The position numbers and the translations under genes are program-made. A DNA stretch of 64,000 nt from Marsupella aquatica (taxonomy: Eukaryota; Marchantiophyta): the NCBI GenBank assembly GCA_973895155.1, contig OZ316894.1:8680001-8744000 (forward strand). The letters are read 5' to 3'. Each line of letters starts with the position of its first letter. Positions within the stretch are counted from its first letter, which is position 1. The notes beneath the pieces are model-generated. The model was given only the letters and a program-made list of their open reading frames with translations, did no database searches and was not told the origin of the DNA. Below are positions 1 through 13,663 of this stretch, piece after piece.

Positions 1-105
1 TAGTAGTTCAGAAGAAACAACCTACATTACCAATTCTTGTACATGAGCAGCTTAAACTAAGAGCACGCGTAGACAAACAGCTAAATTAACGACAAAACTA
101 CTCAC

Positions 106-3100
106 CCAGATTCGGTTGCAGAAGAGATTGTTTTGGATGCTCCCTCTTGTCATATAATATGTGCACCTTCCGTGCTTTACAGGTGTCAGCTATTTCTAGA
201 AGATCAAACAGCAACAGTTCTTCGTCTCCATATCCTGTAAGCACTTCTGATATCACATTTGTTGCAAGACATGGTAGATTGCTAGTCATTTCTTGATCTA
301 CTAGTGATAAGTATCGTAGGGACTTTGCACCCAACTTTTCAGCCAGATCATTTTCAATGTCTGGGTGTACCAGTCTTCTCATACCAGCCATTCCCAACAC
401 ACTCTTTGCCAACCAAGGGGCATCATTGTATACGAGATCTTTCGCTGGTACTAGGATCCCTGCTATATCTGGTATCAGCACCAACCCCAACAGCTGTTTA
501 CTCGCTAGCGATCCCGGAGTCGGTACCATTTCTCCAAGGGCTTCCAATACTCTCAAGCAAAACGTCAGCTGCTCTTGAGACAGAGCACCACCTTTCACGT
601 CTTGAGCGATTCGCTGAAGTACATCAGCATAGTCTTGTGCCCCAAATGTCTCTCGAACACCCAAGGTTGTAAGGAGAATCTTATATTCAGCGATCTCCGA
701 GGGAACAATATGCAAGTAAGGATAGAAATGTGCAGGCGAGTCAAATGCTAGTTCCTTTGGTGACACAAACCCATCCCCAACCCAGACCCACTGAATGCCC
801 TCAAGCATGGATTGGAGTATTAGCATATCTTGCGATCCAACATACTCCTGCAAAAGCTTATAAATTGATGGAACTTCCTTACCCAAGATTGAGCTTACAG
901 CTGCACTTTCTACTTCTGAGTCGTTTTGTGTTACCATGCTTTCAGCTTTTGCAAGAGCAAAACCTCTCGACAGTTCGATAAGTTGTGCTGCTAAAACACT
1001 TACATTTGGACGAGCTGACCACCCAAGATTTGCAAGAAGAGTAGTAGAATGGCACTCGCCATCAAGAATCCGCATTGTAGCGGACACAAGCCACATTTGT
1101 GACATGGGCCTAACAAGCTTTGGGGGCGCAATTACACCTAACACATGTTGTGGCCATGGTAGTCCTTCCTCAAGAGCCTTGGCATGGACAGGACACCAGC
1201 AGATGTTCGTAATCTGTGACCAGAAGTGGATCTCTGACTCCTCATAGTTGCTGTCTTGAGCCAAAGGACGACTTTCCACCTGAATTCCCTGTGCTAGACC
1301 GAAGGTCAAAGTCGTTGGTGACGCATTGGGCAAGTCTTTTTCGGTCTCTGTAACCTTTGAACTCTCCTGCCGAGCTGTGTCTAACGATTGTCCGACATTA
1401 GCTGAGAGAACATTATGGTCAGTGCTAGAAGGCTCTGAGGTCAACTCCAGATCATTGAGATGAGCCAATAGAGCTTTTCCTCGTCGAACTGCTTCATCCT
1501 GATTTGACTCGCTTATCATGGCAACTGATCGTGCACTATCCAGCAGCCCTTTTCGCCCCAGGGACCTCCTAAGGCCCAGTTGTACTAAGATATCTAAGAT
1601 CTCAGCTGTTGCAAATTCATGTGAGGGGAAATAGACCTGCTTGTTCAGCAGCGTCTGCAGCTCAGGTACTCGAGGATCATACAACCTGCAATAAAATAAA
1701 TGAATTTGCTATGATTGCTCGAAAATCGGCTTAAATTTCTAAATCTCTCTCTCTTCTGACTTTCAATGTCAACTTGAGTACGTGATCTACTTTCAATTTC
1801 ATCCCACAAAAATACTGTACGAGTATCTTCAAGACATGACTAGCTTCAGTTGTGGTTGACCAAGGGCTAATTTGCACCTCCTGGGGGCAAAGAAAATATT
1901 GGTGCGACAAGTCTACCGACTCCAGTGGGCGACCCTTTACAGCACAGAGATACACTCAACAACACAACGTGGACATTATTGATGGAAGCATAAACATTCA
2001 ATTAGCTTGCATTGAAAGCTTGTGTGGCTGCAATACCTCTCAGGAGCTTCAGCAACACCTCCTTCGGTTGAGACAAATGGTAATTGGGAAAGCTCGGCAC
2101 TTATCAACAGATCTTCCCCTATCAGGTTAGGTAGATCACGTAGCACCGTTAACATTGCACGCACTCGGACCTCGGGGCTAAGCCTTGAAATGTTACTGAA
2201 AACATGGTCTTGGTAGAACAATGATCTGACAATCTTGCTAATACCAAGAAACTTCATTAACACCTCCTCCTCCTTCAGTGATTCAGCCCGGACAAAATTC
2301 TCACCAAGCAATGCTTCATCAATGCCATCAGGAGCAAACCACCTCTTGGATTCTGGTAAGTCCACAAACCTGCGCCTACCGTTTGACTGAGTACCATAGG
2401 ACTCAAAAACAGGCAATGCACGTAAGATTTGAATCTGTAATACACCCATTGCACCAGATGCAAACCACTTCGACTGACACAGGAAGCTTCGTAATTCTCG
2501 CAACTCGCCATCAGAGGAATTTCGGAACAAGGGAGCGAGAGCACGAAGGTTTCCTCCAGCTGCCGCTAATAAGGCATGTAAGACCCCTTTGGCAGTAGCA
2601 TCTTGAACATACTCTCCTAACCTTGGATGCTTTAGGGATATGTCATTCCTCAGCAGGTAACAATTAGCTTTTTGAAAAACACCAGCCATGTTCTCACTCC
2701 AGCCAGCATCCCTGAGAACTCTGGAGTTTCTAACTGTCAGTCTCAGCAGCTGACCATCAGAAGTGGGTAGCAAGGGCCACTCTGAAAACGGTGACAAGTC
2801 CTCACAAGATGCATTTAGGAATCTCCACAGCAATTCCATCCAGCCTAAAGTTGGCTGTCTTTCCAGACCAGGAGTCCAAACGACTTGATCTTTGCCACGC
2901 CATTCTGGGGGAACAAGCCTGGGCAACATCTCCTCGAGAATGGGGCCCGTCAGAACAGAGAGATTCGTGAGTCCACGCTGGGCTACCTTTTGTAGCTTGC
3001 TAAGAACGTCACCATCCATTACAGGATCTACAAGCATGTATGCCATTGCATCATGCAAAAGATCATATTCCTCTCCAATAGCCAAAAGTATTTTCTCTCC

Positions 3101-6100
3101 GGATCCTGCCCGGGCAAATGCTCCCAGTGCCCCATTGGCAAGAGGAAGAAGTGAAAGCCCAAGCAACTTATCTGCTTCCTCCTTAGGCTCCACGTCACTC
3201 AAACAATATTTCAAGGCCAAGACTAGAACTTCCTTGCTACCAAGACTTCTTGGTCTTCCCACCACCAGTGATCTTCGCAATAAATGAGGAGTGAGATATT
3301 TTAGAGACGGGCAGAACTCTTGAAATTTTGCCACTACCGTGTTAGGTGCATCAACAAGAGGAAGCCCTGCTTCCGCCAGAGCCTTGCCAAGTTCCTTTGA
3401 TTCCTTGAACTTGTTATCAGGAAATACAGCCCGTTTGGCTGAAACCCACTTCCCTCGGCCTACTGCTGTGTGTAGTACCAGAAGATCAAGCTCAACTACA
3501 GCTAAGTATAAGCGTCGCAAAAGAGAGCTCCAAGGCTCCCCATTAGAATGAGTGGGCCACAGATTGTAGAACTGTTCAACAGGTCCCAACTCTTGAGCTG
3601 CATGAGCCAGAAGTCGTGCATATGCTGGGGCAGCAACATCTTCAAGAAGGCAGCTATTCCAATTAGACCTTAATCTTCCTCCCCCGGACATATCGTCTCC
3701 ATACCATATGTCTCGCCGGTTGGATGATAGCTCGAAATATCCGTTCACATGCACAGGGAGACCAGTCTTCACAGGCAAGGGTAGGAAGCAGAATGCACGG
3801 CCTTCAAGGGAAGGGGGACCACCTTTCACCACTTCTAAGCCACTCTCTGCTCTTACGTTCGACGCCCCAACATCAACAAGGTCTTCGGCAACCCCTGCTG
3901 CTTGCTCGCGTGACTGAAGACGCGCTGCAATACCTGACCAAGGAACAAATCCGCGAGCTCGGTTTTCTGGTGCAACAGCCTGCTCTCTTGCATGACCACC
4001 TCCAATTGCATTGCTAATTATCCAAGCCTCTGACTTCTCCTTGTTAGCAATATTGACAGATATCTCTACCTTACCGCAATGCCATGGTAGCTGCGCTTCA
4101 GGAGTTCTTTGTAGCTTTCCATAAAATTGCTCCTTATCAATAGGATTACGAGGATCCCCGCGCACAAATTCATATACTTGTTTGTGAGCAACGTCGCGTT
4201 TCTCAATTGACTCAGTTGCCCGTCTCTCTAGACGATACAGCTGCTGCATCTCCTGATCTAAATCCCCTCTCACGTAAACTGTAATGCTTGTCACATTACG
4301 CAAAAACAGTAATGACTCAGTAGCACTGCTTTGAAAGGATGAAAATAATGATAAGACATCCTCAGGGCTGTAAACCTCTTGTTTGATTTCACTGCTTGCA
4401 GCTGTTGTAGTGTTCCGAAGAGGAAAGCGGAATAGGGTTCCTGGAAAAGGCTTCTGTAAGTCACAACCAAAAAGCAGGTAAGGACGAAATTGATCTGGAA
4501 ACTGCTCCAATAGACCCCTTCCAACGAAACTTATCTTCAGACCCGGATGAGAAGGCGTGATCCCTGGAAGATTTGAGGCGTGAGGATCAAACATGACAAG
4601 ATTTCCACCTGATATGAATCCGGGGATATCTGTAAAATGGTAGACAGAGTTGAAACCGAGACCGAACCGTCCAATGGCTGATGGCTTTTCAAGTTTACTG
4701 TCCTGTCCAATGCGTGAGATAGCATATAGATCGCGTGCTGTAAAAACAGAATTGTTCAGGCAATATAACGCTGCTCCTTGCCAATCTGCCATGCGTGGTG
4801 AGAGGACGGACGAAGTCCCATATTGAGTTTTATCAAGAAGAAAGCAAACCTCTGAAGCACCTGCATCATCTGCATTTTGTACTAATTCACATAGAATTCC
4901 AGGCCCATCCGCATACATTTCCACAATATGCTTTAGCCTTGTTGTCAGTGCCTCGTGTTGTCCAAATGCTTCTGCTGCCTCATGAAGACCCAAATCCATG
5001 GTGTCAGCACTTTCTGCCAAGAGCAACCTTCGGAGTGAGCGAACCCCCAGCCTCTCTGCAACATCACTGGATATCTTTGCATGGACAAACCTTGGACCTT
5101 TAAGGTTACTCTGTCCTATTGATGGCACATTTTCTGAGTTCGACAACCAAGGAGCATCGTTGTACACAAGTTCAGATGCAGGCACGAGAATAGAACTGGC
5201 ATCTGGCACAAATGGCGAAAGCTGCAAATGCAAATCAGCCAGATGTTGAACCAACCAAATGGCTGCACTCAGTTGCCGGTTATCTAGAGGTGCACCAGAC
5301 ATGTCCTTCGCCATATTTGCAAGGACTAGAGCAAATTCTGTTGGAGTTAAAGTTTCACGTACACCAAGTTCCAGTAGCAGGTCTTTGAACACAGCAAGAT
5401 CTGCAGGGATGACACGTAAATATGGTGCCAGATGAAGAGGCCCACTAAAGGCAACCTCTTGTACACTAGCAAAACCATCTCCTACCCAGACCCATCGACA
5501 ACCTTCTAATACTGCTTTGACAACTTCCATTTCCTCAGTACCCAGCATTTTGTTTAGTGAAGTGTATATGCGAGGCACAGCAGTTGCTAGAGCTTGACCA
5601 AGGCCCCTGTCTTCAACCAAAACGTGATTCTTTCCCAACTCCAGCAATTGGGCGGCCAAAACACTTCCACCAAGACCTGAAGCCCACCCAAGCTTCAAAC
5701 AGAGCGCAGATGACCTACATTCTCCATCCAATATTCTCATGCTAGCCGAAGCTAGCCACATGTCTGACTGCAGACGTACTAACTTGGGCGGAGCAACAGG
5801 ACTCCCCACAGATGGCCAGGGAAGATGCAGATCAGGAGGATGCATGAGTACAGGACACCAGCATATTGTCGACAATTCAATCCAGAATTGACTTAAAGCT
5901 GCATCTGATAAAGAATAGTTCTCAGAGTTTTGAAAACTGCTTGAAACTTTTGAGAAAATTCGTCCGAAGGCCTTTCCAGCATCATCCTCACTTAGTGGTA
6001 ACCACTTATTGGCATTTAGCTCTAAGTAGGCCAGGAGTGCACGCCCCCTCCCCCATGCATTTTGAGGATCACTGCTGATAAGAGCTTCAACTTGCCTTGC

Positions 6101-9100
6101 ACTCTGAATAACTGTTTCAGGTGTCACACCTGTTCTCAACCCTAGACCCTGAAGCATGTCCAATATCTCTGGGGTAGCGAATTCCCCAACTGGAAATGAA
6201 TCCCTATCGTCAAGAAGAGCGCTGAGTTCCGTGTTACGAGGATCATACAAACTCCTTGGCATCCTCAGGCTACCAGAAGCATTGGGAACAAACGCCAGCT
6301 GCTTAAGCATCTCCTTAATTGATGGATCTGCAGCACTTAATTGTGGGAGCTCTTGCAAGACAGATATCAGCATGCGGTTCCGAAGGTCAGGTGGAAGTTC
6401 ACTTACCCGTCCCAAAACTCGCCATTTATAGAACGCTGGTCTACCTAGCCGTCTAATGCCAAGCATTCTTGTAAGGACTTCGGCTTCTCTCTCTGAGCTT
6501 GAACACAAGAACTCTGGTCCAAGCAAGGATTTGTCCATGTCAACGGGAGCTAAGAACCGCTTAGGGCCGCTCAGATCTACAAAGAGCATCTCTGAGCTTC
6601 CTAGACCATCATACGCCTCGAAGATGGGTAGGGATTTAAAGACACGAAAATTGGTTTCAGTCATTAGGTCCCCAATGTACCACTTGGGAGCATACAAGAA
6701 TTCGCGTAGTTCACGTCGTTCTGCAGGTGTGACAGAGTCGAACAATGCAGTAATATGTGGGAAATTATTAAGCACTGCAGCAAAAATTCCATTTAGAACA
6801 CCTGGGCCAGTAGCTTCATGGACATAGGAGGACAGCTGTGGATGCTCAACTCCCAGATCTGTGCGCAAAAATTGGCAAGCCAGTTTCAAGAGAAGGCTTT
6901 CCATGTTGCTGCTCCAAACGCCACCCCTGATCACTCTTGACACCGTTACAGGTCTCATAAGCAGCCCTCGTGTAGTAGGAAGCAGGGGCCACTCTTCAAA
7001 AATGGAAAGATTTTTGCAAGACTTTTGAAGATACTTCCAGAAAAGAATAAACCATTCTTGCTTTGGATGACTTGCAAACACGTCTGGCCTCCACTCAACT
7101 TTATCCTTCCCTTTCCACTCAGGGGGCATCAGGTAGGGCAATATCTCAACCAGTAAAACGTCTAGAACAGGGCACAGATTCGTGCTAGAGAGCTGAGCGA
7201 TGCTCTCAAGTCTTTCAAGAAGTCTCCCTGGGATACCCCTGTCAACAATCTTGCTGGGTATGCCTTCCAATAATTTATATTCGAGCTCACCGCCAAAAAA
7301 TATGTTCTCCTTGCCTCTTCTTCCAAATACACCCCATCCACCATCAGCTAAGGGGATGAGTGGTAGTCCCACAAGAACAGTGGCCGCTTCTTCGTCAATG
7401 ACATCTCCAAGACAATATTCCAAGACTACTAGCGCAGAATTCCTATCCAAGAGCCCCCCATGCCTACCGGCCTTGCAAAACTGTGCCCTCATACCACTTG
7501 GTATGACCATTTTGGGAGAACGAACACAGAAGCTGAAAATCATGCGTCTCAATGAATCCGAAACACGAACTAATGGCAATCCTTCTTTGACCAGAGCCAA
7601 AGCAAGACTCTCAGCACCTGAAAACTCTTCATCGTGATATAAGGCCTGACCAGGTGTCAACCACTTTCCACCTTGTGCAAGTGTGTGGAGGACTGGAAGA
7701 TCAACTAGAGAACTGTAAAGACGCTTGACCAAAGTTAGCCAAGGCTCAGAAAAGTTTCCAGAAGGCCATAAGGACTGATAAAGAGGGCCAGGACCAAGAC
7801 GCCTTGAAGCTTCGAGTAGTAATTGCCCATAGGCAGAAACCACAACATCTTCCAAAAGACATACATTCCAATCAGAACGCAGTTTACCGCCTCTATCCAT
7901 ATCTTGCCCGTACCAAATATCACGTCGATTGGACGAAAGTTCAAAGTAGCCATTCACGTGGACAGGTAATGCTGTCTTTGCAGGTAATGGAAGGAAACAG
8001 AACGCACGACCCTCCGTGATAGTCGTTTCCTGTCTCTGTGGAACAAAGAAAGAAAACAAATACCAAAAAAATCAGCAAGATGATATTACGCACCCTAAAG
8101 CCTATCTATAATGTGAGGTGCTTCAAATTTTATAACTCAACCAGATGGAACCGCTTCAAAAATTATTGGGGCGACATTGTACTGAAATTATAGCAAAAAG
8201 GTCGGTGATTATCTTCCAGATTTTCCCTCCACACAAGACGAAGAAAATTGCAAATGAAACTGAAGAATTGTTCACCACAGATCAAGAAAAGCAATTGCAT
8301 CAACCTCGCGTCCATCATTTGAAATATTTGCTGCAATCGAGGCCCACGGAACCAAGTGGAGGTCGTAATCTTTTGCAGCATTCCGTGCAAGAGCTCCAAT
8401 TCTACTTCCTGATGCCCCCATACATTGTGCAATTAAAAAGGATTCATGTCGTCGACCTCCTTCATGTGCTCCGGCAAAAGCTTCACTGACGAAGTCCAAG
8501 CTGAAGACATCATGGCTTGGAACTTGAGTAATACTCCTCTTTGGTCCAATCTGTGCGATGGACAGCCTTGCAAATGCTTGTCGGTGCCAGCGGATCTCTG
8601 CTGACACTGATTTCACTTGACATGAGTAAACTTTACTTGGACTGTCTGCACCAACCTGCCAATCGTAGATGTATATCACCTCAATATTCTTGAGAAATAG
8701 CATGGCTGAAACAGCTTCTTCGTATAGTTCATACAGCAAGGAACTCATGTCATCCTCTGAATACGACTGCCTGGAGAGTTTGCTGTCCGCTGCCTGTTGC
8801 GGACTTCTCAGTGGAAACCGAAACAAAGTTCCATTGTACTCCTTCTCCATGTCGCAACCGAAAGCACAATAAGGACTGAATTGGTCCTTATGTCGCTGTA
8901 AAGCTAGGGAGCTCACAAAGTCTATCCTCTTTCCTGGATTCGCTGACGAAACTCTCGGTAGGTACTTGCAGTGCGGATCGAAGAGAACAACATACCTCCC
9001 GCTGACAAATGAGGGTAGGTCTGATAGATGGTATACTGAATTGAAGCCAACCCTGCAATGAACAGCCTTTGTTAACAAACTTTCTTATTATACGTGACAT

Positions 9101-10001
9101 TTAAAGCCGATCTAGAAGGCGTGTGAAAACCTTGACGCGTCTAAAGCTCCAACATGGAAAACTTTCAGCAGACACTTTTTATCATCTCACTGTGGGAGTA
9201 AAATTGTTTGAAAGCGCGTCTCCAATCTCATCCTCCAATTACGAAAAGAGGTGAGCTGAGAGAGCTGACTCGTAAAAAACATTATGAGATCGATGGCATC
9301 TCAAGAGATATTTACAAAATTCCTTCTCGCTTGCACTCATTCGCAGCTTCAAGAGAACTTAAATTGTCACCAGGTGCATTGCAGGCATTGTCTGAGTGAA
9401 CCTATTAACGACAATGAATGATGACTGGGTTCACATTTGTTAAGTTCAACAATATGCACTTCTCCCGCGACGTGAGAAGATAAGTCGCCGTGTGCTTCAT
9501 CCCAGCTTGCTTATGCGCTAGGTCTACCACCCCATTCCCCACCAAGCAGAAGGCAAACGCAGTAACTACTGTAGAGAGTGGATAAACTTGAAGAAGATGA
9601 AGGGATTTTCAGATAGATGGTTGCTGCATTGAGACTCACCCAAAGCGCCCAGTCTTCCATGCTTGACTGCGCTTTTTGCTGTCTCCAATTCTCGATATAC
9701 TCTCAAAATCCTCTTCCGTAAATTGGGCGTTATTATGCACCAGTAAGGCCGGCCCCTGCCACTCCCCGAGTGGACCGTAAACCAGAGACTCCACCCCATG
9801 CCGCCGACGATCCAAACAGAAGCAGACTTTAGAAGCTCCGGCATCATCTGCATTTTGAATTAGCTCCTTCAGAATCGTAGTGCCTTCTGGATAATTAGCA
9901 AGAACCTCTCTAATGCGCTGAGTTAGGTCCACTTTCTGCCCAAAATCCTCCACAAAAGTCAAAGCAGGCGGCTGCTGCTCCATCGAGAGGATATCGCTCA
10001 T
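106..10001 (-). CDS. Sacsin-like giant chaperone, 5' part (3' end beyond the window)
   Basis: Four exons can be read: 9640-10001, 8305-9052, 2037-8035 and 106-1685, with GT-AG junctions and matching phases, giving about 2,896 residues before a donor at 105 sends the gene off the left edge. Three ~1,400-residue sacsin repeats are visible, each opening with an HSP90-like GHKL ATPase fold. Repeat 1 has ELIQNADDAG near residue 46 and GRFGVGFNSVYH across the exon 1/2 junction. Repeat 2 has ELVQNADDAG near 1418 and GRFGLGFNSVYH. Repeat 3 starts near 2860 and has a degenerate N-box (DLLEIADTCKAR). VHVNGYFELSSNRRDIWYG occurs in repeats 1 and 2. Human sacsin acts as an HSP70-linked co-chaperone; the role of plant homologues is poorly known. 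The start at 10001 is the first ATG of an ORF leading straight into the ATPase fold. The exon 2 donor at 8304 was chosen because it preserves frame; a second GT lies near 8275. Confidence 0.93.
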
Positions 10002-10700
10002 CGTGTGTGCGACTTTCAGCTTCTCCCATTCTCCTTCACCTTTCTACCCTCAAATCCTCTGTTCCTATTCCCATCCCATTCCTTCATTCTCAGGTTACAT
10101 GATCTGACATGGAGGCGCTCCACTGTTCTCCTCCGTTACTCTCATATCTCTACAACTAGAAGATTCGCACCACATCCTCCTTCATCTAGAACAATCCAAA
10201 TGATTCAATTTACTAGCAACACTTCAGAATCCAGTACACCACTACATTCCCAGCCCAAATCTTTACCACTCCCTGCTCTCGAATGCTGCTTCACTTCTTG
10301 ACAAAGCAGCACACCGCACCTGCAGTCGTCGTCACCTGCAGAAGCACAGACAGATCGACAGACCTATCCACATCATTCAACCACGAGCTGACTGCAACGC
10401 TCCTGCGGAAATCCACCGCATCGACAAAATCTCAGATGACATCAATCACTTTGACGAGGAAGAGATCTGCCTTCCGAGCCGATGCCAGTGGAGTCGATTC
10501 GTCTCTGCTCTCTTCCTCTGTCTTTCAATTGTTTGCTTGCTTTTCTCCACCTCCTCTGCCTCTGGTGCTCTCGTGCTCTCGTGCTCTCGTGCTGGACCAG
10601 CCACTGCAGGCCCTCGAAATATGGAGTGAGCACTTCCAATACTGAGAAGTTCGTAATCAGTAGAAAGTTCACATAATTTCAGTGGCGTCTGCTAAAGTAC
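10002..10700 (-). promoter_or_regulatory. Sacsin 5' flank and probable 5' UTR
   Basis: This stretch lies immediately upstream of the sacsin start codon. It is pyrimidine-rich on the plus strand and its short ORFs lack recognisable domains, so I read it as leader and promoter. No TATA box or transcription start can be fixed by eye. A CGTGCTCT-type octamer repeat lies inside it. Confidence 0.35.
10565..10592. repeat. Octamer microsatellite (GTGCTCTC)n
   Basis: The octamer GTGCTCTC is repeated about three times in a row upstream of the sacsin gene. It is a short simple repeat with no evident coding meaning. Confidence 0.6.
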
Positions 10701-12743
10701 TGGTCACTGGGAAACAATGGCCAGAATCAACTACCTCCTCAACTTTGGTCTCAAATAATAGTGGAGGTCCAATTCCGCATGATATCATTGTTTTGTAGAG
10801 TGGCTCGCAAGTTAAGCCTTCCTGTAGCTTTCAAAGGGGCTCACCAAATACGACTTTTGGTTAGTGTACCTACACATTTGACTGGGTAATGTTCTATTCA
10901 CGAAAGCAAGCCAGGAAGGACCTCGAAGTTGTCCTGTGTAAAGTCATCGGCCAGTTTACACTAGAGACCTGATGTGCTTTGGATGGAATTTTGGGACGTT
11001 TCTCTTTTGTGAGGGACTCCTGGAGTAGATTTTTTGGGGCGCCTCGATCAACTATAAACTGTTGGGTTTTTGCAAACTTGTCTCCTTATTTAGATAACTT
11101 TTGTATCTTTGTTTACCCCCATGGGAAGCTCCTTCCAAAATCACATGTTGTCACATCAGCACTATTGGTTACAAACAATAAGAGCTTGTTATACAAGAAA
11201 TGTCAAACAAGACTAGGTGTATTTGCGACAAGTAAAAATAAAATAGTTAGACCTTGTAACTGTACAAACAATGGAAAACTGAAAAGTAACTTTTCAAATA
11301 AACAAAGAAATGAGTGAAAAAGAAAATAACCTTTGGATGAATTATGATTGATATATCAGTGTTTTCCAGTAGATTGTGTGAATTTTCTACTTAGTCAACA
11401 ATTTTTGGAATAACCATGGGTAGAAAGAAACTCTTCAACTTGTGTAACATTTACCAAAGCAACATCAAAAACCCTTTGGCTAAGTACTATGGACAAAAGC
11501 ACATCAAAGTAACATAATAAACCCTTCAACTACTATGGGTAAAAGAATACCAAAAGAATGTAAGAAACCCTTCGGCTTCTATAACACATTTTGCATGGCC
11601 TCTATGGACATAGGAGTACCAAGGGAACGTTGTGCATGGACTACTACCATGAAAAATCTACTCTCTCTTTTCCCTCGTCCCCAGATTCAAAGCTACTCCA
11701 GTATGCAATTCTTCATGTGCTCTAATTTAGTTGTTGAATAACATCAACTTAAATAACCAAGGGGTCCTCGAACTAATTAAGCTCATATTTTTTCCACATG
11801 TTTTGTGATGTCATTCTATTGGCTGACAGGGTTTGAAACTTTTCCCAAATAATTTGCTCCCTTTTCCAAAAGCAAAAAGATGATCACATATTATAAATCA
11901 ATTGGAAATGGACACTTCACTTTTTGAAAGTCACCTTTAGTACACTAGTGTATGGCATGAGCAACTACTTACCACCAGGTAAAGTAACTTAAACAGTGTG
12001 CAAACAGTGAGAAAGGTGTTAGCAGACTCTTAATAGGACATGCTGCAAAGTCCATCCCAGCTTCAGAGCCAACCCACCAATCCATCCAAGTTTATGTCAC
12101 ACCCCATGTTTTTAATCCAGGTTCGTTCTCTATTTAGAAATCCATCAAAGTCACTCCTCCCTTTCTTCAGTCCATTACTAGGAGGAGGAGTCATAGATGC
12201 TTCAAAACTCATACTTTGTATGTAGGTTCAAACCTGGTAACAAGGCATTGTGGTCCCATAATGCAGTCTTAACAGGGTGGTAATACACTTAAAAGGCATC
12301 AGAGATATTTTAGTTTTCTTGTTCCTAGCATTTTTCGCCATAAAAGCACCCATAACTACAAAGAGAAAACTTAGGAAGGCCATTAAAATGTTGTGAGCAA
12401 CCATCCCATGCCATCAACTGTCATACAACAGGATGGTATGGTAATTTATCTCGGGGAGAGCGTACCTGATTTTTCGGCTATGGTTGATTTGGTTTTAAAA
12501 TTCTGCGGTGCATATCTGCTCAAGTGTAGGTGTACCTTGCGTGGGAAGTCTAAGGGGTAGCGGAAAGTTGTGAGATCGTCATTCTTCATTTATTGTGAAG
12601 AATGAGGTCCTCGACGTGGCTTGATCTGCGCTGCTAGTTTGGGCTTTAGATTGTTGAATGATGTGTTCATTCGTCATTGAGAGGTGTGTTGCATGTTGAA
12701 CTAGTGCTTCGCAAATAGATGCTTTTATTTTACCAACGCTCTG
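10700..12743. other. Spacer, no gene recognised
   Basis: AT-rich sequence with only short ORFs that show no domain or splice-phase support. The one visible structure is a degenerate tandem repeat at 11414-11590. Confidence 0.5.
11414..11590. repeat. Degenerate ~48-bp tandem repeat, about 3.5 units
   Basis: Units begin with variants of AAACCCTTCGGCT and contain ACTATGGGTAAAAG-like segments. Spacing is roughly 45-55 bp and the units are diverged. Confidence 0.4.
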
Positions 12744-13663
12744 TTATTGCCAAGGTTTCGAATTCGGTCCTAGTTGCTGATGGTAACTCTGCAAATGAAG
12801 CTACTAATAACCTTGAACTGCCTGATGCAGATCGTCATGACACTAACCGTATGACCCATTCTCACTGGTAAGTGGCGAGACGCCGAACGGCAGAGATCCG
12901 AGAGTCGAAGCAGGTCACGAGCAAGCCAAGAAAGAGATAGAAAGAACCCACTCCAGCATAGTTGGGGTACTTGATCCAGAAGAGTCGAGGAGGTCACACA
13001 AGCAGAAACAAATAATGTTCCTGTTTTCCACACAGATCGCGTTGAAAGTTTTTATTAATCGGCTAAAATACGTACCGCTGACTTTTTCGAGCATGATTGG
13101 CTTCGTGTATTCGACGTTGGCGTACAAGTAAGTATTGCACTCTCGAAGCATTCCTTTGAGGTAATCCCAGTGCTCGCTAACAATAGTTGCACCCATGGAA
13201 ATAATTCCAGCCAAGAGATCGAGCTCGGTTGGCCACTGACGATATGGCTAAAAGAAATTTAATCATTTATCGTCTTAGGTGGGAGGAAAGGAAAATTATA
13301 GAATTGCGGCAAGGATGCTTAAGACTAAGTTTACTCTCGTGGAATCTGACTGTGATGCCAACGACATTGAATGTAGACTACTAAACATATCGACATACTG
13401 AAGACAGATCTCAAAAATTCTCCAAAACAATGTAGGCTTGGGCCCTAAATCTCGCAAGCTTGCGCTAACTAGTATGGCCACCCACCGCAGTAAGGTAGCT
13501 TAAATTCTGCACTTCAATCATTACGTCGGTATGCTTGGTCCTTGTTCCAAGGTCCTTATACAGGTCGAGCCAAGAGTGAGTCGTATTTGATCGTCGACTC
13601 ACCAAATGTATCTTCGAAAGCTCGAAGTCGTAGCAAAGACTCGCATGCTCTGTACTTCTCCAT
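12744..13663 (-). CDS. Unrecognised five-exon gene, predicted 198 aa
   Basis: No single ORF spans this gene; it appears when splice sites are read. The exons are 13603-13663, 13335-13498, 13076-13247, 12866-13020 and 12744-12788. Every junction is GT-AG, all phases agree, and the last exon ends in TAA. The protein starts MEKYRACESLLRLRAF and has several hydrophobic stretches (LLRWVAILVSASL, LLAGIISMGATIVSE, LCWSGFFLSLSWLARDLL), suggesting a small membrane-associated protein. Between them lies a polar piece with YLYANVEYTKPIMLEKVSG. I do not recognise the family. A distant PEX11-like peroxisomal membrane protein crossed my mind from size and layout, but no diagnostic motif supports it. Five phase-consistent junctions without a stop are unlikely by chance, so a real gene is favoured; extra 5' exons are possible. 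Confidence 0.5.

Noticed and set aside
304-1247. Plus-strand ORFs of 73-122 codons opposite the sacsin gene
   Set aside because: They lie on the opposite strand of a conserved exon and have no domain content; they are shadows.
12744-13663. Naming the small five-exon gene a PEX11 peroxin
   Set aside because: Only size and hydrophobic layout suggested it; no diagnostic residues could be pointed to.
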